A DNA stretch of 64,000 nucleotides from Arthrobacter sp. ERGS1:01 (GCF_001281315.1 NZ_CP012479.1:1116001-1180000), one strand, 5' to 3'. Shown: positions 25,328 to 35,711, numbered from the stretch's first letter. Notes: a model not told the origin generated them from the letters alone. Numbers and translations are program-made.

Positions 25328-26161
25328 CTAGTTGTTGAAATTGAGGTCAAAGCCGAGTGCGCGGGAGTCTTCGGCCTGTTGGCTGATCTCCCGGCCCTTG
25401 GCGATGATGGCCGGGATGGCATCGGCGCCGGCGACGAACCGCAACGGCGGCTCGTCCAGTCCAATGACCTGGATCAGTGCCTTCGCCAGCTTGGCCGGAT
25501 CGCCGGCCTGCCGTCCGTTCATCGACTGCCAGCCGGCCTTGGTCTCGGAGGTGCGGGCGGCGTAGTCCGCAATGGAGGTGTCGGCCCAGGTGGTCGAGGC
25601 CTCCTCGAGGAGTTCGGTGCGGAAGAATCCGGGTTCGACGATCGTGGTCGTGATGCCGAACGGTTCCAGGTCGAAGCGGAGGGATTCCATCCACCCTTCA
25701 ACACCGAACTTGCTGCTCGCATAGGCCGCGCAGAACTCCTGGCCGATCATCCCCGCCGTCGAGGAGATGGTGAGGACATGGCCGGATCGTTGCCGGCGCA
25801 TTTGAGGCAGGACGGCGCGGGTGACGTTCATCGGGCCAAACAAGTTCGTCTCAAGTTGCCGGCGCATGGCCTCCGGCGAGATTTCCTCGAAGAAGCCGGC
25901 CTGGAACGTGGAGGCGTTGTTGACGAGCACGTCGATCCTCCCGAATTTGGCCACCGCGGCGGCCGTGACGGTTTCGGCGTCGTCGGGGTTGGTGATGTCC
26001 AGGGCGGCGACCAGGAGGTTCCCACTCTCGCCCAGCAGCTCGCTGATCTTCCCGGGCCGGCGGCCGGTGGCAATGACCCGGTGGCCGGCGTCGAGCGCCT
26101 GTCGGGCGATGGCGGGGCCGAGCCCGCGCCCTGCCCCGGTGATGAAAATGACCTTGCTCAT
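25328..26161 (-). CDS. SDR-family oxidoreductase
   Basis: A 277-residue classical short-chain dehydrogenase. The N-terminus MSKVIFITGAGRGLGPAIAR has the TGxxxGxG cofactor motif, followed by ATGRRPGKI (the Arg favours NADP), DVLVNNAST (NNAG-like) and the catalytic triad in TISSTAGMIGQEFCAAYASSKFG (Ser, Tyr, Lys). The ATG at 26161 is chosen; a longer frame to 26818 merely runs antisense-like across the AKR gene. It lies in the cupin/SDR/AKR/CMD operon. The substrate is unknown. Confidence 0.88.
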   Translation of the reverse strand: MSKVIFITGAGRGLGPAIARQALDAGHRVIATGRRPGKISELLGESGNLLVAALDITNPDDAETVTAAAVAKFGRIDVLVNNASTFQAGFFEEISPEAMRRQLETNLFGPMNVTRAVLPQMRRQRSGHVLTISSTAGMIGQEFCAAYASSKFGVEGWMESLRFDLEPFGITTTIVEPGFFRTELLEEASTTWADTSIADYAARTSETKAGWQSMNGRQAGDPAKLAKALIQVIGLDEPPLRFVAGADAIPAIIAKGREISQQAEDSRALGFDLNFNN

Positions 26162-26163
26162 GA

Positions 26164-27574
<1,411 letters not shown>

Positions 27575-27713
27575 GGGTGTCTCCCTTGCTTGAGGTGTCC
27601 GGTTTGTCTCGATTCCTCCAGTCAACGCTGTTTCCCATGGGCGGGGGAGTCCCTGATGAGACGTGTACTGTCAGGGCACCCCTTCCGGCTGCGTTGGCGC
27701 TTACCGTTGAGGA

Positions 27714-28607
27714 GTGGAGAATCAATCGGAGGTTCGCGAATTCCTGACATCGCGGCGGGCACGCATCAGTCCCGAACAGGCGGGACTTCCCTCCGGCGGC
27801 AGCCACCGGCGGGTCGCCGGATTGCGCCGGGCCGAGGTCGCGATGCTGGCCGACCTCAGCGTGGAGTACTACGCCAAGCTGGAGCGCGGCAATATCGCGG
27901 GGGCGTCGGCCGGAGTCCTGGAAGCCATTGCCGGTGCGCTCCAACTCGATGACGCCGAGCGGGCGCACCTGGGCGATCTCGCCCGTGCCGCCGCGTCCCC
28001 GGGCCCCAAACTCCAGCGGCGGGCCGCCAAAAAGCACGCGCCCATTCGGCGGGGCCTGCAACTGGCCCTGGATACCATCACCGCCGGGCCGGCCTTTGTA
28101 CGCAACGGCCGCATGGACATCCTGGCCACCAATGCCCTGGGCAGGGCGTTCTACGAGGATGTGTTCGCGGCTCCCGGCCTCGGAAACCTTGCCCGGTTCA
28201 ACTTCCTCGACCTGGAACGGTCCCAGATCTTCTACCCCGACTGGGACGGGGCCGCGGATGTCTCGGTTGCCATCCTCCGCACCGAGGCCGGACGCAACCC
28301 GTACGACAAGGGACTTGCGGACCTCATCGGGGAACTGTCCACCCGCAGCGATGATTTTAGGACGCGGTGGGGTGCCCACAATGTGCGTCGGCACGGTACC
28401 GGGGTCAAGAATTTCCACCACGCGATCGTCGGCGACCTCACCTTGGCCTATGAGGGACTCGAGCTGACCACCGAACCCGACTTGTCCTTCCTCATCTACG
28501 CGGCGGAACCGGGGTCGCCATCGCAGGAACGCCTGCGCCTCCTGGCCGGTTGGGCCGCCGAGCAACCGGGCGGCGAGGAGGCGGCTTCCAAGGCTTGGGC
28601 CAAATGA
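27714..28607 (+). CDS. XRE-type regulator with MmyB-like ligand domain
   Basis: A 297-residue transcription regulator. The N-terminal helix-turn-helix (RVAGLRRAEVAMLADLSVEYYAKLERGNIAG) is followed by a helix linker. A C-terminal MmyB-like domain (ALDTITAGPAFVRNGRMDILATNALGRAF) then ends in HGTGVKNFHHAIVGDLTLAYEGLEL. The start is GTG at 27714 with GAGGA directly before it. It is divergent from the CMD-AKR-SDR-cupin operon; regulators of this type usually repress the neighbouring redox genes. A paralogue lies at 51569-52435. Terminator at 28621. Confidence 0.88.
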   Translation: MENQSEVREFLTSRRARISPEQAGLPSGGSHRRVAGLRRAEVAMLADLSVEYYAKLERGNIAGASAGVLEAIAGALQLDDAERAHLGDLARAAASPGPKLQRRAAKKHAPIRRGLQLALDTITAGPAFVRNGRMDILATNALGRAFYEDVFAAPGLGNLARFNFLDLERSQIFYPDWDGAADVSVAILRTEAGRNPYDKGLADLIGELSTRSDDFRTRWGAHNVRRHGTGVKNFHHAIVGDLTLAYEGLELTTEPDLSFLIYAAEPGSPSQERLRLLAGWAAEQPGGEEAASKAWAK

Positions 28608-28620
28608 AGGAAGTTAAAGC

Positions 28621-28649
28621 AAAAGGCACCCCGTGAGGGGTGCCTTTTT
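28621..28649 (+). terminator. Terminator after the XRE-type regulator
   Basis: A 12-bp stem (AAAAGGCACCCC/GGGGTGCCTTTT) with GTGA loop and a five-T tract. The A-rich 5' side also makes it a usable terminator for the minus-strand tRNA-Val just to its right. Confidence 0.88.
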
Positions 28650-28652
28650 GTG

Positions 28653-28727
28653 TGGTGGGCGATACTGGGATCGAACCAGTGACCTCTTCCGTGTCAGGGA
28701 AGCGCGCTACCGCTGCGCCAATCGCCC
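28653..28727 (-). tRNA. tRNA-Val (GAC), CCA encoded
   Basis: The minus strand folds as a full cloverleaf: acceptor GGGCGAT, anticodon loop CTGACAC with GAC, TTCGATC in the T loop and a genomically encoded CCA (28653-28655). The body is identical to the tRNA at 28926-28997. Confidence 0.95.
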
Positions 28728-28750
28728 ATCTGGGCTGGAAATTGATATAG

Positions 28751-28784
28751 AACTGCCGGAATCCATGAAGGGATTCCGGCAGTT
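28751..28784 (-). terminator. Hairpin downstream of tRNA-Gly
   Basis: A perfect 14-bp stem (AACTGCCGGAATCC) around a 6-base loop, followed on the minus strand by TCTATATCAATTT. It lies 16 bases past the tRNA-Gly 3' end and may terminate or process the tRNA transcript. Confidence 0.65.
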
Positions 28785-28800
28785 CCATAACATGCATCCG

Positions 28801-28873
<73 letters not shown>

Positions 28874-28925
28874 ATTTCCTACTACTTTCGCTGACTTTCA
28901 TCAGCTAGATGGACAAGTCCATCCG

Positions 28926-28997
28926 TGGGCGATACTGGGATCGAACCAGTGACCTCTTCCGTGTCAGGGAAGCGCGCTACCGCTGCGCCAATCGCCC
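28926..28997 (-). tRNA. tRNA-Val (GAC), second copy
   Basis: The sequence is identical to the tRNA-Val body at 28656-28727, with anticodon GAC, but CCA is not encoded here. Confidence 0.95.
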
Positions 28998-29048
28998 AAA
29001 TGCATCCCGCTGTACTATACAGCAAAATCACTTGGTTCAGCCAAATGG

Positions 29049-29119
29049 AGGTGGGAACGGGATTCGAACCCGTGTACACGGCTTTGCAGGCCGTTGCCTC
29101 GCCTCTCGGCCACCCCACC
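29049..29119 (-). tRNA. tRNA-Cys (GCA)
   Basis: A cloverleaf with acceptor GGTGGGG, anticodon loop CTGCAAA (GCA) and U73. CCA is encoded in the next three bases (29046-29048). Confidence 0.95.
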
Positions 29120-29143
29120 GTGAAAACTGAACGGTGTCATGCG

Positions 29144-29216
<73 letters not shown>

Positions 29217-29726
29217 ATGAGCTACATTTTCCTACCGTTTGCGTTTCCGCTTCGGTAGTCCGTGTTGCTGCGGTGAAAACATTACCCGAGCTTTTTCCCA
29301 AACACCAAATCGAGGCTCGGGTGCGGCGTGCCCGGCTTGGTACCGGCGGCGAAAATCCTTGAATTGGCGGGGTTTTTGGGCCGTGGCTTCGAATTACAGC
29401 CATGTGATTCCGGGGCCGTTTTGGCCCGTTTTGACCACTTTTGCCAAAAAGTACTTGTGAGGCCCTCGTCACATTCGGGCCCTTTTGTGGGGTCTTCCGT
29501 GGATTTCCGGCATCGTTCACGGAGTTGCTTGCGGTGGCGTCCGGCCGGCACTGCTTTCGTTGCGCCCCTGACCGTGCGTTGCCTGGGGCGGGTGACTGTC
29601 GTTGGAGCAATGGGGTGCGCCTGCGCCGAATTGGGGTCGATTATGAACATGGAAAAGTTTGGGCTATTGTTTTGAGCGCACCAAGGAATGATCGTTGATC
29701 CGCCCGCGGGTCTTTGAACATGATTT
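29217..29726. other. 510-base region without a recognisable gene
   Basis: It lies between the divergent tRNA-Gly and tRNA-Val genes. Open frames here have no family resemblance and odd composition. It must hold promoters for both tRNA units, but I see no convincing -35/-10 pair. Several T-rich and GGGGTTTTTGGG-like tracts are present. Confidence 0.6.
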
Positions 29727-29798
29727 GGGCGATTGGCGCAGTGGTAGCGCGTTCCGTTCACACCGGAGAGGTCACTGGTTCGAACCCAGTATCGCCCA
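29727..29798 (+). tRNA. tRNA-Val (CAC)
   Basis: A plus-strand cloverleaf with acceptor GGGCGAT, anticodon loop TTCACAC (CAC), T loop TTCGAAC and A73; no CCA encoded. Its acceptor and T-arm sequences closely match the Val-GAC genes on the other strand. Confidence 0.95.
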
Positions 29799-29809
29799 CA
29801 TATTAAAGG

Positions 29810-29852
29810 AGCCCTTCCGGACGGCAGAAATGCTGGTCGGGAGGGCTTTTTT
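29810..29852 (+). terminator. Terminator after tRNA-Val (CAC)
   Basis: An 11-bp stem (AGCCCTTCCGG paired with TCGGGAGGGCT, including G-U pairs) followed by TTTTTT. Confidence 0.8.
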
Positions 29853-29961
29853 GTATGCCCGGACGCCGCACGTGCCCGCCTCCGCCCTCCATCGTGGCGG
29901 TTATCCACATGGACGCCGCCGGCGGCTGTGCGGTGTCGGCGGGTAATGAAATAGTGGAACC

Positions 29962-30804
29962 ATGAGTTCACCGGCATTGGCACACAGCACAGATCTGGGG
30001 CGCATGTACGCCCGTTCCCTGACGGATCCGCCCAAGGTTCCCTCCATCACCACCGTCATTGGCCAACAGGCCACCAGCCTCGACGGCTGGATCGGTTACA
30101 TGGCTGCCACCGCCGTCTCCAAACACCCGGATCTGGCCTCCGCCGTCGGCAATCCCGGCCAGCTGCGCACCGTGGTCCGCGACAGCTCCAACGCGGCGGA
30201 ACAATACCGCGACGCCGCGGCCGCCCGCGGGGACCGGGTGCACCACTACTGCGAGCAGGTGGCGCTGCGGGTCCTTGACCGGCCCCACCTGGTGGAGGAA
30301 GCTCGCGATGCCCTGGCCGGACGCGGTGAGGAAAAGTTCGCCGACCGCTTTGATGCCTGGTGGGAGGAGTACAAGGTCCAGCCGCTGGCACCGGAGATCA
30401 CGGTGTGGAACGAATCCGTTGGCTACGCCGGCACCCTTGACCTGGTGGCGACCATCGGCGGGAAGCTGTGCATCATCGACTACAAGACCAAGGGCACCGA
30501 CAGGAACGGCCAGGTCAAGAGCCTCGACGCGAAGGTGGTCATGCAGCTGGTGGCCGGCATGAAGGCCGAGGAATCCATTGTGGATGAGGCCGCCGGTACG
30601 TGGGAGGCCTGGAAGTACGGGCAGGATCCCATCCTGCTCGGCGTTGCCATCGGTGAGACGGAGGTCCGCACGTTGCGCGCCAACCCGGCCGTGCTCAAGG
30701 AACACTGGTTCAAGTTCGCTTCCCTGCGCCGCGTATGGCAGACAACGCAGGATGCGGCGGCGGCCGGGGCCCCCTTGCTGCCGATCGCTCCTCCCGCCGG
30801 CTGA
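29962..30804 (+). CDS. PD-(D/E)XK nuclease-superfamily-like protein
   Basis: A 280-residue protein I cannot name. Its middle carries the PD-(D/E)XK pattern: Glu145 in LAPEITVWNE, then GYAGTLDLVATIGGKLCIIDYKTKG, giving Asp160 in the GTxD position and Asp173-x-Lys175. A His-containing helix (RGDRVHHYCEQ) precedes it, as in RecB/Cas4-like nucleases. There is no helicase domain, Cys cluster or neighbouring recombination gene. The role could be DNA repair, phage-derived exonuclease or restriction. It lies just after tRNA-Val (CAC), a site where mobile genes often land, yet codon use looks native. Confidence 0.7.
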   Translation: MSSPALAHSTDLGRMYARSLTDPPKVPSITTVIGQQATSLDGWIGYMAATAVSKHPDLASAVGNPGQLRTVVRDSSNAAEQYRDAAAARGDRVHHYCEQVALRVLDRPHLVEEARDALAGRGEEKFADRFDAWWEEYKVQPLAPEITVWNESVGYAGTLDLVATIGGKLCIIDYKTKGTDRNGQVKSLDAKVVMQLVAGMKAEESIVDEAAGTWEAWKYGQDPILLGVAIGETEVRTLRANPAVLKEHWFKFASLRRVWQTTQDAAAAGAPLLPIAPPAG

Positions 30805-30885
30805 CAAACGCCAACTAGACTTACTTCCTACGCAAGTTCCGCTCCGCGCCTGGAACGCAACCATTATCAAAGTGAGGTGCCCACC

Positions 30886-31449
30886 ATGGCCATCCTGAGC
30901 ATTCGCATCATTGGCGACCCCGTCCTGCGCACCACGGCGGAGGAGGTGACCGAGTTTGGCCCGGAGCTGGCCAAGTTGATCGATGACATGGCCGAGACCA
31001 TGGAAGACGTCCGCGGCGCCGGCCTGGCGGCACCCCAGATCGGCGTGAACAAGCGGATCTTCACGTATTCCGTGGACGGGGAGTCCGGACACGTGATCAA
31101 CCCCGTGATCGCAGCCAGCGACGATTTCCAGCCCGACGAGCCCGAGGGCTGCCTGTCCGTGCCCGGGCTGGGCTTCAGCGTCCGCCGGCACCGCTGGGTC
31201 CGCCTGACCGGCGTGGACAAGGAAGGCAACCCCCTCGACCTGGAGGCCACGGGCCTGCTCGCCAAGTGCTTCCAGCACGAAACCGACCACCTCAACGGGA
31301 AGCTTTACGTCGACAGGCTCGACGGTGACGACCGCAAGACCGCCCTGCGCGCCATCCGCACGGCCAACTACCATGACGTGACGGTCGAAACCGTGACCAA
31401 ACGCGCCCGCACCGTGGGCTCCGCCTTTGGTGCCGGAGCCGCCCAATGA
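30886..31449 (+). CDS. def: Peptide deformylase
   Basis: A 187-residue metalloenzyme removing the formyl group from nascent N-terminal Met. All three motifs are intact: GAGLAAPQIG, EGCLS (metal Cys) and QHETDHLNG (two metal His and catalytic Glu). The ATG at 30886 has AGTGAGG upstream; a GTG nine bases earlier is also in frame. The TAGACT at 30816 may be a -10 element. The stop overlaps the fmt start by 4 bases; def-fmt is the usual pair for the formylation cycle. Confidence 0.96.
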   Translation: MAILSIRIIGDPVLRTTAEEVTEFGPELAKLIDDMAETMEDVRGAGLAAPQIGVNKRIFTYSVDGESGHVINPVIAASDDFQPDEPEGCLSVPGLGFSVRRHRWVRLTGVDKEGNPLDLEATGLLAKCFQHETDHLNGKLYVDRLDGDDRKTALRAIRTANYHDVTVETVTKRARTVGSAFGAGAAQ

Positions 31450-32366
31450 GGGTGCTTTTTGCCGGCACGCCCGCCGTCGCCCTGCCCTCCCTTGAGGCGC
31501 TGCTGGCGGCCGGCCACGAAATCGTCGCCGTCCTGACCCGCCCGGATGCGCCGCTGGGCCGCAAACGCGTCCTCACGCCGTCACCCGTCGCGGCACGCGC
31601 CGAGGAGCTGGGCCTGCCCGTCATCAAGGCCGACAAAGTGGACGCCGCAGCAGCCGAAGCCATTGCCGCGGCCGCACCCGACATTGCCGCGATCGTCGCC
31701 TATGGCGCCCTGGTGCCCGAAAAGGCGCTGTCGATTCCGACCCACGGTTGGATCAATCTGCACTTCTCCCTCCTGCCGGCGTGGCGCGGGGCTGCCCCGG
31801 TCCAGCATGCCGTCATCAACGGCGACGCGGTGACCGGCGCCTCCGCGTTCCAGCTGGAAAAGGGGCTCGATACTGGGCCCGTGTACGGCACCATGACGGA
31901 GTCGGTCCGGCCGTCGGATACCAGCACCGAACTGTTGGAGCGGCTCTCGCACAGCGGAGCCGTGCTGCTCGCCCAAATCCTTGACGGAATCGGCGCGGGC
32001 CGCCTGGCCGGTGTGCCGCAGCGCGGCGAGATCTCCCTGGCACCCAAACTGACCCTGGAGGACGGCCACGTGCGGTGGGCCGACCCCGCCCTGGCCATCG
32101 ACCGCCGGGTCCGCGGGGTCACCACCGAGCCCGGCGCCTGGACCATGCTGGCCGGCCAGCGCTTCAAGCTCGGCCCCGTGGCGCTGCGCCCCGACATCAC
32201 CGATCTAGGACCGGCACAACTGCGCATTGAGGCGAAGTCCGTGCTGGTCGGCACCGGATCGCACGCCGTCGAACTGGTCATGGTGCAGCCGTCCGGCAAA
32301 AAACTTATGCAGGCAACCGACTGGGCCCGAGGCCTGGCAAACAAGGAAGATGTGGTGTTTGAATGA
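31446..32366 (+). CDS. fmt: Methionyl-tRNA formyltransferase
   Basis: A 306-residue enzyme transferring a formyl group from 10-formyl-THF to initiator Met-tRNA. The N-terminus MRVLFAGTPAVALPSLEALL, the loop near LTRPDAPLGRKRVLTPSPV, the catalytic region INLHFSLLPAWRGAAPVQHAVINGD (Asn, His) and the following Asp in ALDTGPVY-like KGLDTGPVY are all present. The C-terminal OB-like domain contains PGAWTMLAGQRFKLG. It overlaps def and rsmB by 4 bases each. Confidence 0.96.
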   Translation: MRVLFAGTPAVALPSLEALLAAGHEIVAVLTRPDAPLGRKRVLTPSPVAARAEELGLPVIKADKVDAAAAEAIAAAAPDIAAIVAYGALVPEKALSIPTHGWINLHFSLLPAWRGAAPVQHAVINGDAVTGASAFQLEKGLDTGPVYGTMTESVRPSDTSTELLERLSHSGAVLLAQILDGIGAGRLAGVPQRGEISLAPKLTLEDGHVRWADPALAIDRRVRGVTTEPGAWTMLAGQRFKLGPVALRPDITDLGPAQLRIEAKSVLVGTGSHAVELVMVQPSGKKLMQATDWARGLANKEDVVFE

Positions 32367-33880
32367 CCAGCAACCAAGGCGGCGGCGTCCGACGCCGTGA
32401 CGACGCCGGCCGGGAGCGCAACCGCAGCACCGGTCGCAACCGCACCGCCGCCGCGCCCGCAGCGCGCACCCGCGCCGCCGACCCCGCCCGGCTGGTGGCC
32501 TTTGAGGTGCTCCGTGCCGTCTCCGGCGACGACGCCTACGCCAACCTGGTGTTGCCGGCCCGTATCCGCAACCACCGGCTGGACCGCCGCGACGCCGGCT
32601 TCGCCACGGAACTGGCCTACGGGGCACTGCGCGCGCAGGGTACCTACGACGCCATCCTGGCCCGCTGCGTGGACCGCCCGCTGACTGAGTTGGACCCGGC
32701 CATCCTGGACGCCCTGCGCCTGGGCGTCCACCAGCTGCTCGCCATGCGGGTCCCGGCCCATGCGGCCCTGGACCAGACCGTGGGCCTGGCTCGCGCCGTC
32801 ATCGGTGCCGGCCCGTCGGCACTCATCAACGCCGTGCTGCGCAAGGTGGCCGCCAAGGAATTGTCCGAATGGGTGGCGGAATTGACCGCCGGCCTGGACG
32901 ACGACGTCAAAATCGCCTCCCTGGAACACTCCCACCCCGAGTGGATTGTCCGCGCCCTGCGCCAGGCCCTCGTGGCCCACGGCCGTGACGTCAGCGAGAT
33001 TACCGCACTCCTGGAGGCCGACAACGCCGCCCCCGTGGTGAACCTGGTGGCCCTGCCCGGCCTGGGTGACCTCTCCGAGGCGTACGACGCCGGATTCACC
33101 CCCGGCGACCTTGTCATCGACTCGGCATTGTCCTCCGGTGGCGACCTGGGCCGGCTGGCCGGCGTCCGCGAAGGCACGGTGCGCGTCCAGGACGTCGGCT
33201 CCCAGCTGGTGGCCCGTGCCCTGGCCGCGGCCGAAGTGAAGAGCGAACTGGCCGACGGCGAGGAGCGCTGGCTTGACCTGTGCGCCGGCCCCGGCGGCAA
33301 GGCGGCCCTGCTGGCGGCCCTCGCCGCGGAAAAGGGTGCCTGGATCCTGGCCAACGAGCCCACCCCGCACCGGGCCAAGCTCGTCGCCCAGGCCATGTCC
33401 GCCGTCCCCGAGGACACCTGGACGGTGCGCACCGGCGACGGCCGTGACGTGGGCGTTGACCACCCGGCGTCCTTTGACAGGATCCTCGTGGACGCCCCCT
33501 GCACCGGCCTGGGCGCGCTGCGCCGCCGGCCGGAATCGCGCTGGCGCCGCAAGCTCTCCGACGTCTCCGAGCTGGGCCCGCTGCAGCGTGAACTGCTCAA
33601 CTCCGCGCTGTCCGCCGTCAAGCCCGGCGGCGTCGTGGCCTATGTGACGTGTTCGCCGCACGCGGCCGAGACCATCGCCGTCGTCGAGGATGCCATGCGC
33701 AACCGCGACGACCTGGAACTGCTCGATGCCGGCGCGGCGCTGGACGACGTCAGCCTCTCCCGCAACCTCGGTGCCGGCAACCCGGACTCCACCCAGCCGA
33801 CCAACCGCATGACGGCCCAGCTGTGGCCGCACCTGCACCAGACCGACGCCATGTTCCTGGCGCTGATCCGCAAACGCTAG
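32363..33880 (+). CDS. rsmB: 16S rRNA m5C967 methyltransferase RsmB
   Basis: A 505-residue SAM-dependent methyltransferase (Sun/Fmu family). A basic N-terminal tail (about 40 residues) leads into a NusB-like RNA-binding domain (ARLVAFEVLRAVSGDDAYANLVL through HAALDQTVGLAR). The catalytic domain has LDLCAGPGGKAALLAAL (SAM motif), DRILVDAPCTGLGALRRRPESRWRR (PC motif Cys) and YVTCSPHAAETIAVVED, whose TCS Cys is the catalytic nucleophile. It overlaps fmt and lies 12 bases before rpe, forming a def-fmt-rsmB-rpe unit. Confidence 0.95.
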   Translation: MTSNQGGGVRRRDDAGRERNRSTGRNRTAAAPAARTRAADPARLVAFEVLRAVSGDDAYANLVLPARIRNHRLDRRDAGFATELAYGALRAQGTYDAILARCVDRPLTELDPAILDALRLGVHQLLAMRVPAHAALDQTVGLARAVIGAGPSALINAVLRKVAAKELSEWVAELTAGLDDDVKIASLEHSHPEWIVRALRQALVAHGRDVSEITALLEADNAAPVVNLVALPGLGDLSEAYDAGFTPGDLVIDSALSSGGDLGRLAGVREGTVRVQDVGSQLVARALAAAEVKSELADGEERWLDLCAGPGGKAALLAALAAEKGAWILANEPTPHRAKLVAQAMSAVPEDTWTVRTGDGRDVGVDHPASFDRILVDAPCTGLGALRRRPESRWRRKLSDVSELGPLQRELLNSALSAVKPGGVVAYVTCSPHAAETIAVVEDAMRNRDDLELLDAGAALDDVSLSRNLGAGNPDSTQPTNRMTAQLWPHLHQTDAMFLALIRKR

Positions 33881-33892
33881 AAAGGCCCGCCC

Positions 33893-34576
33893 ATGTCTGC
33901 AACACCCCTGAAGTGCTGTATCAATCCCAGTATCCTGTCCGCTGATTTTGTGAATCTTGAGGCGGAGCTGGCCCGGATCGCCAACGCCGATGCCGTGCAT
34001 GTGGATGTCATGGACAACCATTTCGTGTCGAATCTGACCATTGGTTTGCCGGTGGTGGAGCGGTTGCAGGCGGTCAGTCCGGTGCCGTTGGATGCGCACC
34101 TGATGATTGCCGAGGTTGACCGGTGGGCGCCGGCCTATGCCGATGCGGGGTTGGCGTCGGTGACGTTCCATGTGGAGGCGTCCAATGCGCCGATCAAGCT
34201 GGCCCGGGAGTTGCGGGCCCGGGGGGCGAAGGCGGGGATGGCGTTGCGTCCGGCGACCCCGGTGGAACCGTACCTGGACATGCTGAGCGAACTGGACATG
34301 TTGTTGATCATGACGGTGGAGCCCGGTTTTGGCGGGCAGTCGTTCCTGGATGTGACGTTGCCCAAGATCCGCCGGGCCCGGGCCGCGATCGAGGGCTCCG
34401 GGGTGAATGTGGCGATCCAGGTCGACGGCGGCATCACGGAGGAGACCATTTCCCGGGCCGCGGAGGCCGGCGCCAACGTCTTCGTGGCCGGCTCCGCCGT
34501 CTACGGGAAGGCCTCACCCGAGGAAGCCATCGAAAACCTCCGCGCAAAGGGCCAGCTCGCGTTCGGCCGGAACTAG
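33893..34576 (+). CDS. rpe: Ribulose-phosphate 3-epimerase
   Basis: A 227-residue TIM-barrel enzyme interconverting ribulose-5-P and xylulose-5-P in the pentose phosphate pathway. Motifs are [17 protein letters not shown] (Ser), [22 protein letters not shown] (metal His, catalytic Asp), LDAHLMI (His), [12 protein letters not shown] and [12 protein letters not shown] (Asp), ending VAGSAVYG. Codon use is unusual: roughly the first 170 codons favour G- or T-ending codons (TTG, GTG, GCG, GAT), unlike neighbours, then switch to C-ending codons. It supplies ribulose-5-P near the riboflavin operon, which uses the same metabolite. Confidence 0.95.
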   Translation: MSATPLKCCINPSILSADFVNLEAELARIANADAVHVDVMDNHFVSNLTIGLPVVERLQAVSPVPLDAHLMIAEVDRWAPAYADAGLASVTFHVEASNAPIKLARELRARGAKAGMALRPATPVEPYLDMLSELDMLLIMTVEPGFGGQSFLDVTLPKIRRARAAIEGSGVNVAIQVDGGITEETISRAAEAGANVFVAGSAVYGKASPEEAIENLRAKGQLAFGRN

Positions 34577-34700
34577 ATATTCGCGGTGCAGGCGGCGCGG
34601 GAATGAAACCGTCCCCGCGCCGGTTGCACGGAACGTAAAGAATGAATGAACGGCACCGTCAAGGTGCCATAATGTAAGGGATGTCCGCACTTGCGGGCGT

Positions 34701-34846
34701 CTACGTGCTCCGGGGTCGGTGTAATTCCGAACCGGCGGTTATAGTCCGCGACCCGTGCGCAGCCTCTTGGCAACAATGAGGCGGCGCATGGTTGATCTGG
34801 TGAAATTCCGGAACCGACAGTTAAAGTCTGGATGGGAGAAGCACGA
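34701..34846 (+). promoter_or_regulatory. FMN riboswitch (RFN element)
   Basis: The conserved RFN blocks are all present in order: CTCCGGGGTCGGTGTAATTC, CGAACCGGCGGT, AGTCCGCGACCC, a variable CCTCTTGGCAACAATGAGG stem, GGTGAAATTCCGGAACCGAC, AGTTAAAGTCTGGATGGGAG and the closing GAAGCACG that pairs with CGTGC at 34704-34708. It lies 125 bases before pnuX and should reduce expression of the whole rib operon when FMN is abundant, by termination or by masking the ribosome site. The basal stem has 5 clear pairs. Confidence 0.95.
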
Positions 34847-34970
34847 ACAGTCTTGGCCGCCAGGTCAGGGGTGTGGCAGCGCCATTGTCTGTGGCCGCGC
34901 CAACCCCTCCGGGCGCCAAAGCTGTACGTTACCCCCGGAGCCATCGCGGTTCGAAAGGGTATAGGTAACG

Positions 34971-35711
34971 ATGGACTTTCTGCGGTGGCTCTTTGACGCC
35001 AAGCTTGAATTCGCCGGTGGCGGCTTCCTGCTTTGGCGAGAAGTCATAGGCAATCTTTTTGGGCTCGCCAGCGCCCTCGGCGGCATGCGCCGTAAAATCT
35101 GGGCCTGGCCCGTCGGCATCGTCGGCAACGCGCTCCTCTTCACGGTCTTCATGGGCTCCGTCTTCGGCTCGCCCGTCTACGCGAACCTGCTGGGCCAGGC
35201 GGGGCGCCAAATCATGTTCATCGCGGTCTCCGTCTACGGCTGGTACCGCTGGCAACAGGGCCGCAAGGGCGCCGTGGACGACGCCGGCGCATCCGCAAGT
35301 GCGGCCGTCGCCCCCCGCTGGGCCGGCGCCAAAGCCCGGCTGCTGCTGGTGGTGGCCATGGTGGCCGGCACCGCGGTGCTGACCCCGATCTTCCGGGCCC
35401 TTGGCTCCTACGAGCCGGTCTGGGCCGACGCCTGGATCTTCATGGGCTCCCTGCTGGCCACCTACGGCATGGCCAAGGGATGGGTTGAATTCTGGCTGAT
35501 CTGGGTGGCGGTGGACATCGTGGGCGTGCCGCTGCTGTTCAGCGCAGGCTATTTCGCGTCCGCTTTCATGTACATTTTCTACGGCGCCTTCACCCTGGCT
35601 GGATTCTTTGTCTGGTGGCGGGTGCGCCACCAGGCCGACGCCGTGAGGGTGGAGACAACGTTCCCCGACATCACGGTGGGCACCAACAACCGGAACGGGG
35701 CGCTTTCATGA
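34971..35711 (+). CDS. pnuX: PnuC-family riboflavin transporter (RibM/PnuX type)
   Basis: A 246-residue membrane protein of the PnuC fold with about seven helices. Conserved pieces are WAWPVGIVGNALLFTVFM, SVYGWYRWQQG (the family's YxxYGWYxW-like motif) and KGWVEFWLIWVAVDIVGVPLL. PnuC proteins move nicotinamide riboside, but those placed under an FMN riboswitch at the head of rib operons (RibM/PnuX) carry riboflavin, which the context supports here. The last bases overlap the ribD start (ATGA). Confidence 0.9.
   Translation: MDFLRWLFDAKLEFAGGGFLLWREVIGNLFGLASALGGMRRKIWAWPVGIVGNALLFTVFMGSVFGSPVYANLLGQAGRQIMFIAVSVYGWYRWQQGRKGAVDDAGASASAAVAPRWAGAKARLLLVVAMVAGTAVLTPIFRALGSYEPVWADAWIFMGSLLATYGMAKGWVEFWLIWVAVDIVGVPLLFSAGYFASAFMYIFYGAFTLAGFFVWWRVRHQADAVRVETTFPDITVGTNNRNGALS

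Noticed and set aside
29217..29726. Possible protein genes between the divergent tRNA groups
   Set aside because: No frame has a ribosome site with plausible codon use or any recognisable motif.
31700..34171. Very long open frame antisense to fmt, rsmB and rpe
   Set aside because: High-GC third positions keep the opposite strand free of stops; the translation is low-complexity and lacks any domain, while the plus strand has three clear enzymes.
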